In this document: in pieces, positions 27,472 to 35,662 of the stretch
Numbering within the stretch: position 1 is the stretch's first letter
Layout: every line of letters begins with the position of its first letter
Source: Pseudomonas sp. efr-133-TYG-5
GTDB lineage: Bacteria > Pseudomonadota > Gammaproteobacteria > Pseudomonadales > Pseudomonadaceae
Assembly (NCBI RefSeq): GCF_030209175.1
Contig: NZ_JARVSM010000007.1
Coordinates: forward strand, 124,001 to 188,000
DNA: 64,000 bases
Direction: 5' to 3'
Notes under the pieces: generated by a model
What the model was told of the DNA's origin: nothing
Seen by the model: only the letters and a program-made list of their open reading frames with translations
Databases searched by the model: none
Translations under genes and position numbers: made by a program

Positions 27472-28044
27472 GTGCAGGCGACCCGTTTGACCCTGATCTG
27501 CCATGCGCGAACCGTCGCACAGAAATTGGCGCGTTTTCCTACGAATGAGCCCGTTGAAAATGCCGGGCTGGCAGCCGACAGCCTGAGTGCCCGTTTCGGC
27601 GCGGCACGCCGCCTGTTGTGTGGCCCGGAATTACGCAGCCGCCAGACCGCCGCGTGGTTCGGTGTTGACGCCCAGGTCGACGCGGCGTTGCGCGATTGCG
27701 ACTGGGGGCGCTGGCACGGCTGCGCGATCAAGGCTCTGCAACAGCAGGAGCCCGAGGCCCTGCAAGTCTGGCTCGATGATCCGCACGCCGCCCCCCACGG
27801 GGGCGAATCACTGACGCAACTGAGCGCGCGGGTGGTGGCGTGGCTGACGACACTGCAAGCAGCGCCGGGTCACGTGGTGGCGGTGACGCATCCGTTCGTC
27901 ATCCGTGCGGTGTTGATGCACGTGCTGCAAGGCGCGGCGCTGCACAGCATCGATGTCGAACCCTTGGCGGCGGTCGAGCTGAGTTTCGTCGGGCGCTGGC
28001 GGCTACGCTTGTCAGCTATCGACTGCGAAGGGGCACTGTCATGA
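27472..28044 (+). CDS. Histidine phosphatase family protein with altered RHG motif
   Basis: 190 residues from a GTG start. It has the branch-1 histidine phosphatase pattern: LTLICHARTVAQ at the N-terminus, CGPELRSRQTA, DCDWGRWHG, and VVAVTHPFVIRAVL with the second catalytic His. The usual RHG of the first motif reads CHA: the phospho-accepting His is kept but its Arg is Cys and its Gly is Ala. Translation is coupled to cobF by an ATGA overlap, which suggests a corrin-related phosphatase such as alpha-ribazole phosphatase (CobC). Activity is uncertain given the changed motif. Confidence 0.75.
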   Translation: MQATRLTLICHARTVAQKLARFPTNEPVENAGLAADSLSARFGAARRLLCGPELRSRQTAAWFGVDAQVDAALRDCDWGRWHGCAIKALQQQEPEALQVWLDDPHAAPHGGESLTQLSARVVAWLTTLQAAPGHVVAVTHPFVIRAVLMHVLQGAALHSIDVEPLAAVELSFVGRWRLRLSAIDCEGALS

Positions 28045-28796
28045 AGCGACTGCTGGTCATCGGCATCGGCGCCGGCAACCCGGACTACATCACCCTGCAG
28101 GCCGTGAAGGCGCTGAACCGGGTGGATGTGTTTTTCCTGATGGACAAGGGCCAGAGCAAGGACAAGCTGATTGATCTGCGGCGCGAGATCTGTGCGCGTC
28201 ACATCACTGAGCGGGCGTATCGTTTCGTCGCTGCCGACAGCCCCGAGCGCGAGCGTGGCGACGTGGCCTACAGCGCCAGTGTCGAAGCGCTGAATCGTGC
28301 CAAGCAGCAAACCTTCGAACGGCTGATCAATGAAGAACTGGCTGACGATCAGTGCGGCGGTTTTCTGGTGTGGGGCGATCCGGCACTGTACGACAGCACG
28401 GTGCGTATCCTGCAGGCCATTCTGGCGGCCGGTCGCTGTGCGTTCGAATTCGAGGTGATCCCCGGCATCACCAGCGTCCAGGCGCTGGCAGCGCAGCACA
28501 AGGTGCCGCTGAACACGATTGGTCAGGCGATCGAGATCACCACGGGCCGTCGCCTGGCGGCAGGGCTGGTCAGTGACAGCGACAGCCTGGTGGTGATGCT
28601 CGATGCCGAGGATGCCTACCAGCAGGTGGCGGATCGGGACACCGAGATTTACTGGGGCGCCTACCTCGGCACCCCGGATGAAATCCTCATCAGCGGCCGG
28701 CTCAAGGATGTTGCCGACGACATCCAACGTGTGCGCAAGGCCGCGCGGCAGGCGCACGGCTGGATCATGGACACCTATCTGCTGCGCAAACCCTGA
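28041..28796 (+). CDS. cobF: Precorrin-6A synthase (deacetylating)
   Basis: 251 residues of the tetrapyrrole methylase family. The N-terminus LLVIGIGAGNPDYITLQAVKALN, the GFLVWGDPALYDST block (SAM pocket), FEVIPGITSVQALAAQHKVPLN and the C-terminal HGWIMDTYLLRKP are all typical of CobF. It methylates precorrin-5 at C-1 with loss of the acetyl group in aerobic cobalamin synthesis. It overlaps the histidine phosphatase gene and lies away from the main cob genes, none of which is in this window. Confidence 0.93.
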   Translation: MKRLLVIGIGAGNPDYITLQAVKALNRVDVFFLMDKGQSKDKLIDLRREICARHITERAYRFVAADSPERERGDVAYSASVEALNRAKQQTFERLINEELADDQCGGFLVWGDPALYDSTVRILQAILAAGRCAFEFEVIPGITSVQALAAQHKVPLNTIGQAIEITTGRRLAAGLVSDSDSLVVMLDAEDAYQQVADRDTEIYWGAYLGTPDEILISGRLKDVADDIQRVRKAARQAHGWIMDTYLLRKP

Positions 28797-28877
28797 GGTT
28801 GCCGGTCGCTTGAACCGCGCGCCGCGCTGCCCGGCCAGCTCCTGCCGGACACCCGCCCTGGCGCTCCGGCAGCCGCG

Positions 28878-29852
28878 TCAGGAAATGCTTCTGGCTCCGC
28901 GGCCGAAGTGCTCGCGATACACCGACGGCGGCACGCCCACCACGTTGCGAAACGCCACGCGAAAACTCTCCACCGAGCGGTAACCACAGCGCAGGGCGAT
29001 CTGTTCGGTGTTGTGTGCGCTGCTTTCCAGCAGTTCCCGCGCCCGGGCCAGGCGTTCATGTTGCAGCCAGGTCTTGGGCGACTGGCCGCTGGCCTCGGTG
29101 AACCGGCGCAGGAACGTGCGTTCGCTCATTGCCGCTTCGCTGGCCAGGTCGCGCACTTCCAGCGGTTGATGCAGGCGTTCGCGGGCCCACTGCATGACGC
29201 GCGACAAGTCGCTGCGCGGCGTCGGGCTGACCGGCGTGGGAATGAATTGCGCCTGACCGCCGGTGCGCTGCGGCGACATCACCAGGCGCCGCGCCACGGC
29301 GTTGGCCACCTGGGTGCCGAAGTCCCGCGCCACCAGGTGCAGGCAGGCGTCGATGCCGGCAGCGCTGCCCGCCGAGGTGATCAACTGGCCGGCGTCGACG
29401 TACAGCACGTCGGCATCCACGGTGATGGCCGCAAAGTGCTCGGCCAGTTCCGCGGCGTAGCGCCAGTGGGTGGTGGCGGTGTGGCCGTTGAGCAGGCCGG
29501 TCGCCGCCAGCACGAACACCCCGGAACAGATCGATAGCAGGCGCGCGCCACGCGCGTGGGCCTGGCGCAGCGCGTCCAGCAGCGCCTCCGGCACCGCGGC
29601 GCTACGGTCGCGCCAGCCGGGAATGATGATGGTGCGCGCCTCGCTCAACAGCTCCAGACCGCCGTCGGCCAGCACGTGGATGCCGCCCATGGCGCGCATC
29701 GGGCCTTGGTCGACGGCGGCGATGCAGTGCTCGTACCAGGGAAATTCGAACTCTGGCCGGGCCAGGCCGAAGATCTCCACGGCAATGCCGAATTCGAATG
29801 TGCAGAGGCCGTCGTAGGCCAGGATCGCGACCAGTCCGGGTGAGTCAGGCAT
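28878..29852 (-). CDS. ftrA: GlxA/FtrA family transcriptional regulator (DJ-1-like domain + AraC HTH)
   Basis: About 324 residues. The first ~190 form a DJ-1/PfpI-like domain (LVAILAYDGLCTFEFGIAVEIFGL; SICSGVFVLAATGLLNG at the nucleophile elbow; ITSAGSAAGIDACLHL). The C-terminal AraC domain has two HTH motifs (EVRDLASEAAMSERTFLRRF and QIALRCGYRSVESFRVAFRN). This is the FtrA type. It is divergent from the rhodanese gene and very likely controls it. ATG 29852 (MPDSPGLVA) is preferred over the 16-codon upstream extension. Confidence 0.88.
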   Translation of the reverse strand: MPDSPGLVAILAYDGLCTFEFGIAVEIFGLARPEFEFPWYEHCIAAVDQGPMRAMGGIHVLADGGLELLSEARTIIIPGWRDRSAAVPEALLDALRQAHARGARLLSICSGVFVLAATGLLNGHTATTHWRYAAELAEHFAAITVDADVLYVDAGQLITSAGSAAGIDACLHLVARDFGTQVANAVARRLVMSPQRTGGQAQFIPTPVSPTPRSDLSRVMQWARERLHQPLEVRDLASEAAMSERTFLRRFTEASGQSPKTWLQHERLARARELLESSAHNTEQIALRCGYRSVESFRVAFRNVVGVPPSVYREHFGRGARSIS

Positions 29853-29954
29853 TTGGCGGAAAATTCCCGATGAGTGTCTTGTGCGCCACTGTAGCGCCAA
29901 GCGGTGACTGGATAAAGTCTCTTCACACCCTCACTGACGTAGGAGCAACACCCC

Positions 29955-30389
29955 ATGACCAGCCTGGTTCGCGCCATTCCCGCTGCCCCCTCGGCGATTG
30001 CCCTGATGCATTTCAGTAACCGCCTGACGTTCGAAACCGACTGTTCCGACGTCCACAGCAGCCAAGAGGCCGGCGAGGTGGATTTCGTCCTGCTCGACGT
30101 GCGCGGGCCCTTGGCCTTTGAGCGCGGCCATGTGCCCGGGGCGATCAACCTGCCGGGGCGCTTGCTCAGCGCCGAGGCGTTGGCGAGCTATCCGCAAAAC
30201 ACCTTGTTCGTGGTGTATTGCGCCGGCCCGCATTGCAACGGGGCGAACAAGGCGGCCGTGAAACTGGCGGCGCTGGGTTTTGCGGTCAAGGAAATGATCG
30301 GCGGCGTCACCGGATGGCTGGATGAGGGCTTTGAGCTGAGCGTGGCTGCCACCGCGTCGGTCCAGGCAGCGATCAACTGCGCCTGCTGA
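29955..30389 (+). CDS. Rhodanese-like sulfurtransferase
   Basis: 144 residues, one rhodanese domain. It reads DFVLLDVRGPLAFERGHVPGAINLPG, then the active-site loop VVYCAGPHCNGANKAAVKLA with the persulfide Cys, and MIGGVTGWLDEGF at the end. AGGAG precedes the ATG. The divergent FtrA gene is its probable regulator and a strong terminator follows. The sulfur donor and acceptor are unknown. Confidence 0.88.
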   Translation: MTSLVRAIPAAPSAIALMHFSNRLTFETDCSDVHSSQEAGEVDFVLLDVRGPLAFERGHVPGAINLPGRLLSAEALASYPQNTLFVVYCAGPHCNGANKAAVKLAALGFAVKEMIGGVTGWLDEGFELSVAATASVQAAINCAC

Positions 30390-30394
30390 ACCTG

Positions 30395-30436
30395 TGCCCC
30401 GGCAGGCGCTGCAAGCCGGCGCCTGCCGGGGCATTT
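30395..30436 (+). terminator. Rho-independent terminator after the rhodanese gene
   Basis: TGCCCCGGCAGGCGC (30395-30409) pairs over 15 bp with GCGCCTGCCGGGGCA (30419-30433), followed by TTT. It is six bases after the stop codon. Confidence 0.85.
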
Positions 30437-30663
30437 GTGCCAGAAGGCAGGGCTTGTCCTACACGTTGCGCACCGCGCTGGCGCACACTTTTCCCACAGT
30501 CGTGTAGTCGCCGATTATCTGTAAGTATTTGTCGCTTAAACACAATTTGCCCCGTGCGTGGCGCCATAGACTGCCGGCCACTTCGGTATTTGCCTGGAAA
30601 AGGCCATGACCGAACGCTGAATCGAAAGCTGCCAATAAAAGCCTCCGCACACGGGAGTAATAA

Positions 30664-31443
30664 ATGAAAAAGCTAGTGATGTTCGGTGCCCTGGCACTGT
30701 CGATGTTGTCCCTGACGGCCGTGGCCGATGACGCCAAGCCGATCCGCATCGGTATCGAAGCCGGCTACCCGCCATTCTCGATGAAAACCCCTGACGGCAA
30801 ACTGGCCGGTTTCGACGTCGACATCGGCAACGCGCTGTGCGAGCAGATGAAAGTGCAGTGCACCTGGGTCGAGCAGGAATTCGATGGCCTGATCCCGGCA
30901 CTGAAAGTGAAGAAGATCGACGCGATCCTGTCGTCCATGACCATCACTGACGATCGCAAGAAAAACGTCGACTTCACCATCAAGTACTACCACACCCCGG
31001 CGCGCTTCGTGATGAAGGCCGGTTCCGGCGTCAAGGATCCTCTAACCGAGCTCAAGGGCAAGAAAGTCGGCGTGCTGCGGGCCAGTACCCATGACCGCTA
31101 TGCGACCGAAGTGCTGGTGCCGGCCGGCATCGAGCTGGTGCGCTACGGCTCGCAGCAGGAAGCCAACCTGGATATGGTTTCCGGGCGTATCGACGCGATG
31201 CTGGCCGACTCGGTCAACCTCAGCGACGGTTTCCTGAAAACCGACGCCGGCAAAGGCTTCGAATTCGTCGGCCCGACCTACGAAGACGCCAAGTACTTCG
31301 GCGGCGGCGCAGGCATTGCCGTGCGCAAGGGTGACAAAGAGCTGGCGGACAAATTCAACGCCGCCATCACGGAAATCCGCGCCAACGGCAAGTACAAGCA
31401 AGTGCAGGACAAGTACTTCGACTTTGACGTGTACGGCCATTAA
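30664..31443 (+). CDS. aotJ: Arginine/ornithine-type ABC transporter substrate-binding protein
   Basis: 259 residues of the ArgT/HisJ family, closest in my reading to AotJ of P. aeruginosa. Signal peptide MKKLVMFGALALSMLSLTAVA. Ligand-site blocks are RIGIEAGYPPFSMKTPDGKLAGFDVDIGNAL, FDGLIPALKVKKIDAILSSMTITD (with the Arg of TDDRK that holds the carboxylate), KKVGVLRASTHD and a C-terminal YKQVQDKYFDFDVYG. GGGAGT precedes ATG 30664. No cognate permease (aotQ, aotM) or ATPase (aotP) follows, so it must share a membrane complex encoded elsewhere. It ends at a strong terminator. Confidence 0.87.
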   Translation: MKKLVMFGALALSMLSLTAVADDAKPIRIGIEAGYPPFSMKTPDGKLAGFDVDIGNALCEQMKVQCTWVEQEFDGLIPALKVKKIDAILSSMTITDDRKKNVDFTIKYYHTPARFVMKAGSGVKDPLTELKGKKVGVLRASTHDRYATEVLVPAGIELVRYGSQQEANLDMVSGRIDAMLADSVNLSDGFLKTDAGKGFEFVGPTYEDAKYFGGGAGIAVRKGDKELADKFNAAITEIRANGKYKQVQDKYFDFDVYGH

Positions 31444-31453
31444 TACGCCGTAG

Positions 31454-31492
31454 AAAAAAGTGGCCCCGCACGCGCGGCGGCCACTTTTTTTT
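31454..31492. terminator. Rho-independent terminator after aotJ
   Basis: AAAAAAGTGGCC (31454-31465) pairs with GGCCACTTTTTT (31479-31490) around a GC-rich loop, ending in an eight-T run. Being A-rich before and T-rich after, it can work both ways, but the genes on both sides run rightward. Confidence 0.9.
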
Positions 31493-31547
31493 GCCCGTGA
31501 TTTATCCTGCCAATACGTTTTTCTCTGTAGAACACCGGAGTTTTCCC

Positions 31548-32660
31548 ATGCAACGCATTGATCATGTCCTGCCCTGGAGTCATCTTGGCAGCGAGCGCTC
31601 GTTGAGCGTGTTCCGTTATGGCGCCGGGCCGCGCAAGGTTTACATCCAGGCCAGCCTGCACGCCGATGAGCTGCCAGGCATGCGCACTGCGTGGGAACTG
31701 AAAAAGCGCCTGGCCGAGCTTGAACAGCACGGGCGGCTGCAGGGCGTTGTCGAACTGGTCCCGGTGGCCAACCCGATCGGCCTCGACCAGCACCTGCAAG
31801 GCAGCCACATGGGCCGTTTCGAACTGGCCAGCGGCAAGAACTTCAACCGCGCCTTCGTTGAACTCAGTGCACCGGTCGCGGCGCTGATCGGTGATCGCCT
31901 GGGAACCGATGCCACGGCCAACATTGCCCTGATCCGCCAGACCATGGGCCAGGTGCTCGACACGCTGCCGGCCCCGGCCTCGCAACTGGAAGCGCTGCAC
32001 CGCCTGTTGCTGCGCCACGCCTGCGATGCCGATATCACCCTCGATCTGCACTGCGATTTCGACGCCGCCATTCACCTCTACGCGCTGCCGCAGCACTGGC
32101 CGCAGTGGCAATCCCTGGCCGCGCGTCTGCAGGCGGGTGTGGCGTTGCTGTGCGAGGATTCCGGCGGCAGTTCGTTCGATGAATCCTGCTCCTCGCCGTG
32201 GCTGCGCCTGGCGCGGGCGTTCCCTGCAGCGGCGATTCCCGCCGCCAACCTGGCGACCACCCTGGAACTGGGCAGCATGGGCGACACCCGAGTCGATCAG
32301 GCCCAGGCCAACGCCGAGGCGATTCTGGGGTTTCTCGCCGAGCAGGGATTCATCAGCGGCGAATGGCCGCCAGCGCCGGACGAATGCTGCGAAGGCATGC
32401 CGTTCGAAGGCACCGAGTACCTGTTCGCGCCGCACCACGGCGTGGTGAGTTTCCTGCGCAATGCCGGCGAGTGGGTCGAGCGCGGTGAGGCGTTGTTCGA
32501 GGTGGTCGATCCGCTGAACGACAAGGTCACCACCGTACGTGCGGGTACCAGCGGCGTGTTGTTCGCCATTGACCGTGGGCGCTACACCCAGCCAGGGATC
32601 TGGCAGGCGAAAGTGGCGGGGCGCGAGCCGATCCGGGCGGGCAAGCTGATCAACGACTGA
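31548..32660 (+). CDS. Succinylglutamate desuccinylase/aspartoacylase family hydrolase (AotO-like)
   Basis: 370 residues. Zinc ligands of the M14-like aspartoacylase family are visible: His and Glu in ASLHADELPGM (HxxE) and His in ITLDLHCDFD; the catalytic Glu is in TTLELGSMGD. The C-terminal ~90 residues form a small beta domain (HHGVVSFLRNAGEWVERGEALFEVVDP). Size and order match AotO, which accompanies AotJ in the P. aeruginosa arginine uptake operon. It would deacylate an N-acyl amino acid in the cytoplasm. CCGGAG precedes ATG 31548, and the aotJ terminator lies between the genes. Confidence 0.82.
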   Translation: MQRIDHVLPWSHLGSERSLSVFRYGAGPRKVYIQASLHADELPGMRTAWELKKRLAELEQHGRLQGVVELVPVANPIGLDQHLQGSHMGRFELASGKNFNRAFVELSAPVAALIGDRLGTDATANIALIRQTMGQVLDTLPAPASQLEALHRLLLRHACDADITLDLHCDFDAAIHLYALPQHWPQWQSLAARLQAGVALLCEDSGGSSFDESCSSPWLRLARAFPAAAIPAANLATTLELGSMGDTRVDQAQANAEAILGFLAEQGFISGEWPPAPDECCEGMPFEGTEYLFAPHHGVVSFLRNAGEWVERGEALFEVVDPLNDKVTTVRAGTSGVLFAIDRGRYTQPGIWQAKVAGREPIRAGKLIND

Positions 32661-32765
32661 GTGTCTGCTGGCGAGTCGTTGCCGACCCGCCAGCGCAACG
32701 TATGGCGTCGCGCCGCACAGTGTTAGGCTTTACCGCGAACCCTGCACCCGGTGAAGGAAGGCTCT

Positions 32766-33482
32766 ATGTTGAAGGTGTTTGCCCTGTTGACCCTGCTGGC
32801 GTCCAGCGCCGTCCATGCTCAGACCACGCTGCAAAAGGATCTGCCACTCAATTACCTGGCGCAGGTGCATGCGGACGCCGAACAGCGCCCGCTGGTGATT
32901 TTCCTGCACGGCTACGGCAGCAATGAAGCCGATCTGATCGGCATGAAATTTCAGCTGCCGGCGCAGTACAACTACCTGTCGGTGCAGGCGCCGATGGCGC
33001 TGGGAGAAGGGCGTTTCCAGTGGTTTCGCAAGAAAGGCGAAGGTGCCTACAACGGCGAGACCGATGACCTGCGGGTTGCCGGGCAAAAGCTGCGGGCATT
33101 CATCTCCGCCGCGGCGCAGAAATATCACGCGCAACCGGACAAGGTGTACCTGATCGGCTTCAGCCAGGGCGCGATGATGACTTACGAGGTGGGTTTGCGG
33201 CAGCCAACGGCGGTGGGTGGTATCGCCGCGCTGAGCGGACGCGTGTTGCCCGTGCTCAAGCGCGAGCTCAAGGCCGAGGCCGCGCATCCGCCGTTGAGCG
33301 TGTTCATCGGCCATGGCACGGCGGACGACCGCGTGCCCTATGCTGACGGTACCGCGGCCAACACCCTGTTGCACACGCTCGGCTATCAACCGCAGTTTCA
33401 TGCCTATCCGGGCGTCGGCCACAGCATCAGCGCGGCCGAGCTGCGCGATCTGAACGGCTGGTTGCAGCAGCTCAATCCGTGA
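32766..33482 (+). CDS. Secreted phospholipase/carboxylesterase-type alpha/beta hydrolase
   Basis: 238 residues. Signal peptide MLKVFALLTLLASSAVHA. The carboxylesterase 2/LypA-type hydrolase core has PLVIFLHGYGSNEADL, the nucleophile elbow GFSQGAMMTYEVGL, the acid in HGTADDRVPY and the His in PGVGHSISAAEL. It should hydrolyse short acyl esters or lysophospholipids in the periplasm. ATG 32766 has GAAGGAAGG upstream. It converges with the next gene, with three bases between stops. Confidence 0.85.
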   Translation: MLKVFALLTLLASSAVHAQTTLQKDLPLNYLAQVHADAEQRPLVIFLHGYGSNEADLIGMKFQLPAQYNYLSVQAPMALGEGRFQWFRKKGEGAYNGETDDLRVAGQKLRAFISAAAQKYHAQPDKVYLIGFSQGAMMTYEVGLRQPTAVGGIAALSGRVLPVLKRELKAEAAHPPLSVFIGHGTADDRVPYADGTAANTLLHTLGYQPQFHAYPGVGHSISAAELRDLNGWLQQLNP

Positions 33483-33485
33483 CGA

Positions 33486-34052
33486 TCAACGCTCCTTGAG
33501 GATGGTTTTCACCAGCGCGTCGTGGCCGCTCTTGTCGCTGACCCGGGAAATGATCTGAATCAGCGCCATGCGCGTGCCAGCACCGGCCATCAGCGTGGTG
33601 TTGAGTGTCTGGCCGCCACCCTGGGTGGCGGTGCTGTCGACCTGGCGCAGCCCCAGGCCGTTGCCTTTCTGGGTGATGCTTTTTTCGCTGAGCTTGTTGA
33701 AGTCCGGCAGCGCCTTGCGCTGGGCTTCGATGAAGTCGGAGACGGTGCCGTCGAGGAACGCGCTGTCGTTGTCCTTGACGTTATTGCCTTCGGGAATCTG
33801 GTTTTCCGCGGCGATCACCACGGTCTTGGTGGTCTGGTTGGTGTACATCGTGCCCTTGGCACCGGTCGGGCCGGCCGGCAGCGGGTTGGCGATGAAGCCC
33901 TTGGGCAGGACGAACGAGAGTTTGCCGTCGAGCAGCGAGACTTTCTCGCTGGCGGCGGTGTCCTTGGCCTTGGCGGCCTGGACGTTGATGGCGCCGAGAC
34001 AGGCGACTGCCGCCAGCAACAGGATGACGGCTTTCTTGCGGGGCAATGACAT
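33486..34052 (-). CDS. Secreted conserved hypothetical protein (DcrB/PsbP-like fold possible)
   Basis: 188 residues. An N-terminal export signal (AVILLLAAVACLGAINVQA) precedes a single soluble domain starting SLLDGKLSFVLPKGFIANPLP. The mix of short beta strands with a central helix (DGTVSDFIEAQRKALPDF) resembles DcrB/PsbP-type periplasmic proteins, but I cannot confirm it. CCGGAG precedes ATG 34052. Transcribed alone. Confidence 0.6.
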   Translation of the reverse strand: MSLPRKKAVILLLAAVACLGAINVQAAKAKDTAASEKVSLLDGKLSFVLPKGFIANPLPAGPTGAKGTMYTNQTTKTVVIAAENQIPEGNNVKDNDSAFLDGTVSDFIEAQRKALPDFNKLSEKSITQKGNGLGLRQVDSTATQGGGQTLNTTLMAGAGTRMALIQIISRVSDKSGHDALVKTILKER

Positions 34053-34136
34053 TCGGATCTCCGGTGAGTGGTCGTATCAGGCGGGCGATCATCCCACGGC
34101 GGGTGCATGGCACTCCAGCGCGTTTCGTCCATCTGC

Positions 34137-34913
34137 TTACCGAGCTTGGCCAGGCTCGGCGGTGGGCCGCGCCAGCAACTGCCGGGTGACGCCGAGCATC
34201 GCCACCGACACGGCCACGCCAACGGCAAAACCGCCAAGGCCCAGATGCGGCAGTGTCAGCGCCGACACCAGGCAAAAAGCCGAGAACGAATACATGCCGG
34301 TCGCCGTCGCCCGCAACAGGGCGGCGGTGAACGCCGGGCCGCGTGTCTGCTGGGAAAACACCGCCATCACGCTGCCCAGCACCGGGAATACCGCCAGCAG
34401 ACCGCTCCAGCGTTCACCCACGGTGCTGGCGAGCATCGTCACCAGCAGCGTCAACGCCGCCCCGGCAATCATCCGCCAGAGCAGTTTGTCCGACTTTGGC
34501 GCCGGGCCGGCGACCAGCGGCTGCACCTTGGGGAACAGGTACGGCGCGGCGAGCAGGGCGCTGGCCGCGGCGGCCAGCGAAAACGCCAGCGACGGCGGCA
34601 CCAGCGACAACAGCAGGGCCAGCACCGCCCACACCGCCAGCGACAGCGTCAGTGCCCAGGGCCAGTTCGCCCGCTGCGCCACCCGGGCATAGGTGACGCA
34701 GAACGCAATCATGGCAAACATCGCCGACAGCGCCGCCACCGCCGCTTGCGCGGCAAACGCCGGGCCTTGCTCGAGGCCGAGGAACAACAGAATCGGCCCG
34801 ACCACCACCGGTAATCCCGACAGCCACCCGGCCACGCTCGGCCCCCAGCGCTTGCCCGCCAGGGAAATCAGCAGGAGAAAAGCGGGAATCAGCAGCAACT
34901 TGAGGATCAGCAC
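34137..34913 (-). CDS. Conserved multi-helix inner-membrane protein of unknown function
   Basis: 258 residues from GTG 34913 (GGAG lies nine bases upstream); eight or nine hydrophobic helices cover nearly the whole chain. Small-residue packing (GPSVAGWLSGLPVVVGPILLF) and a loop FPVLGSVMAVFSQQTRGP near residues 190-205 suggest a transporter-like fold. I do not recognise a family. The first 15 codons of the longer frame are soluble and unlikely to be translated. Confidence 0.6.
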   Translation of the reverse strand: MLILKLLLIPAFLLLISLAGKRWGPSVAGWLSGLPVVVGPILLFLGLEQGPAFAAQAAVAALSAMFAMIAFCVTYARVAQRANWPWALTLSLAVWAVLALLLSLVPPSLAFSLAAAASALLAAPYLFPKVQPLVAGPAPKSDKLLWRMIAGAALTLLVTMLASTVGERWSGLLAVFPVLGSVMAVFSQQTRGPAFTAALLRATATGMYSFSAFCLVSALTLPHLGLGGFAVGVAVSVAMLGVTRQLLARPTAEPGQAR

Positions 34914-35060
34914 GCAGGTGTCTCCGTCGGGTGAGAGACGGTCAAGGTAGCATTGCACTGACTGGATTGCTGCATATGTGTGCAGTTTTTGTATACAAAG
35001 TGCCGGCCACGATAGCCGGCTATGCTCTGACTATCAGGGTTTGGCGGAGTCGATGCGACG

Positions 35061-35600
35061 ATGAACAGGACACCGAAGTTGTTGAGTGGGTGCTGTGGCA
35101 TCGGCTTGTGGGCGTTGTTGCTGACGCCGACCTGGGCCAGTTGGCAGGACGCGGTGCCGGGTGCGCAGATCATCGGCACCGGCGATTTCAGCGTGTTCGG
35201 TTTCGACGTCTATAACGCCCGTCTGTGGAGTGCCGCGCGGCCACTGGCGGACGGGCAACCGTTTGCCCTCGAACTGATCTACCGGCGCAGGATTTCCCGC
35301 GATGATCTGGTACAGGCCAGTGTCGATGAGATCAAACGGCTGGCGGGCTCCAGTGTCACCCCCGCGCAACTGGCCGGCTGGCAGCAGCAGATGCAGCAGT
35401 CGTTCGTCGATGTCCAGGCCGGCACGCGCATCACCGGTGTGTACCTGCCGGGGCAGGGCGCGCGGTTCTTTGTCGGCCAGCAGTTGCAGCACGAAATCGC
35501 TGATCCGCTGTTCGCCCGGGCCTTCTTCAACATCTGGCTCGATCCGCGCACACGCAATCCACAGTTGCGCCAGCAGTTGCTCGGCAGCACCGCGCCCTGA
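35061..35600 (+). CDS. Chalcone isomerase-like periplasmic protein
   Basis: 179 residues with an export signal (LLSGCCGIGLWALLLTPTWA). The mature part has features of bacterial chalcone-isomerase-like (Chalcone_3) proteins: GTGDFSVFGFDVYNARLWS, ALELIYRRRISRDDLVQASVDEIKRL and FFNIWLDPRTRNPQLRQQLLG. Members keep the fold but usually lack flavonoid isomerase activity; their role is unknown. It precedes mntH on the same strand. Confidence 0.75.
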   Translation: MNRTPKLLSGCCGIGLWALLLTPTWASWQDAVPGAQIIGTGDFSVFGFDVYNARLWSAARPLADGQPFALELIYRRRISRDDLVQASVDEIKRLAGSSVTPAQLAGWQQQMQQSFVDVQAGTRITGVYLPGQGARFFVGQQLQHEIADPLFARAFFNIWLDPRTRNPQLRQQLLGSTAP

Positions 35601-35662
35601 GCTTCCACGGCAGGGGGCGAAACGTCTAAGCTGCGTCTTTAGCCTTATTTCTGGATGTGTGC

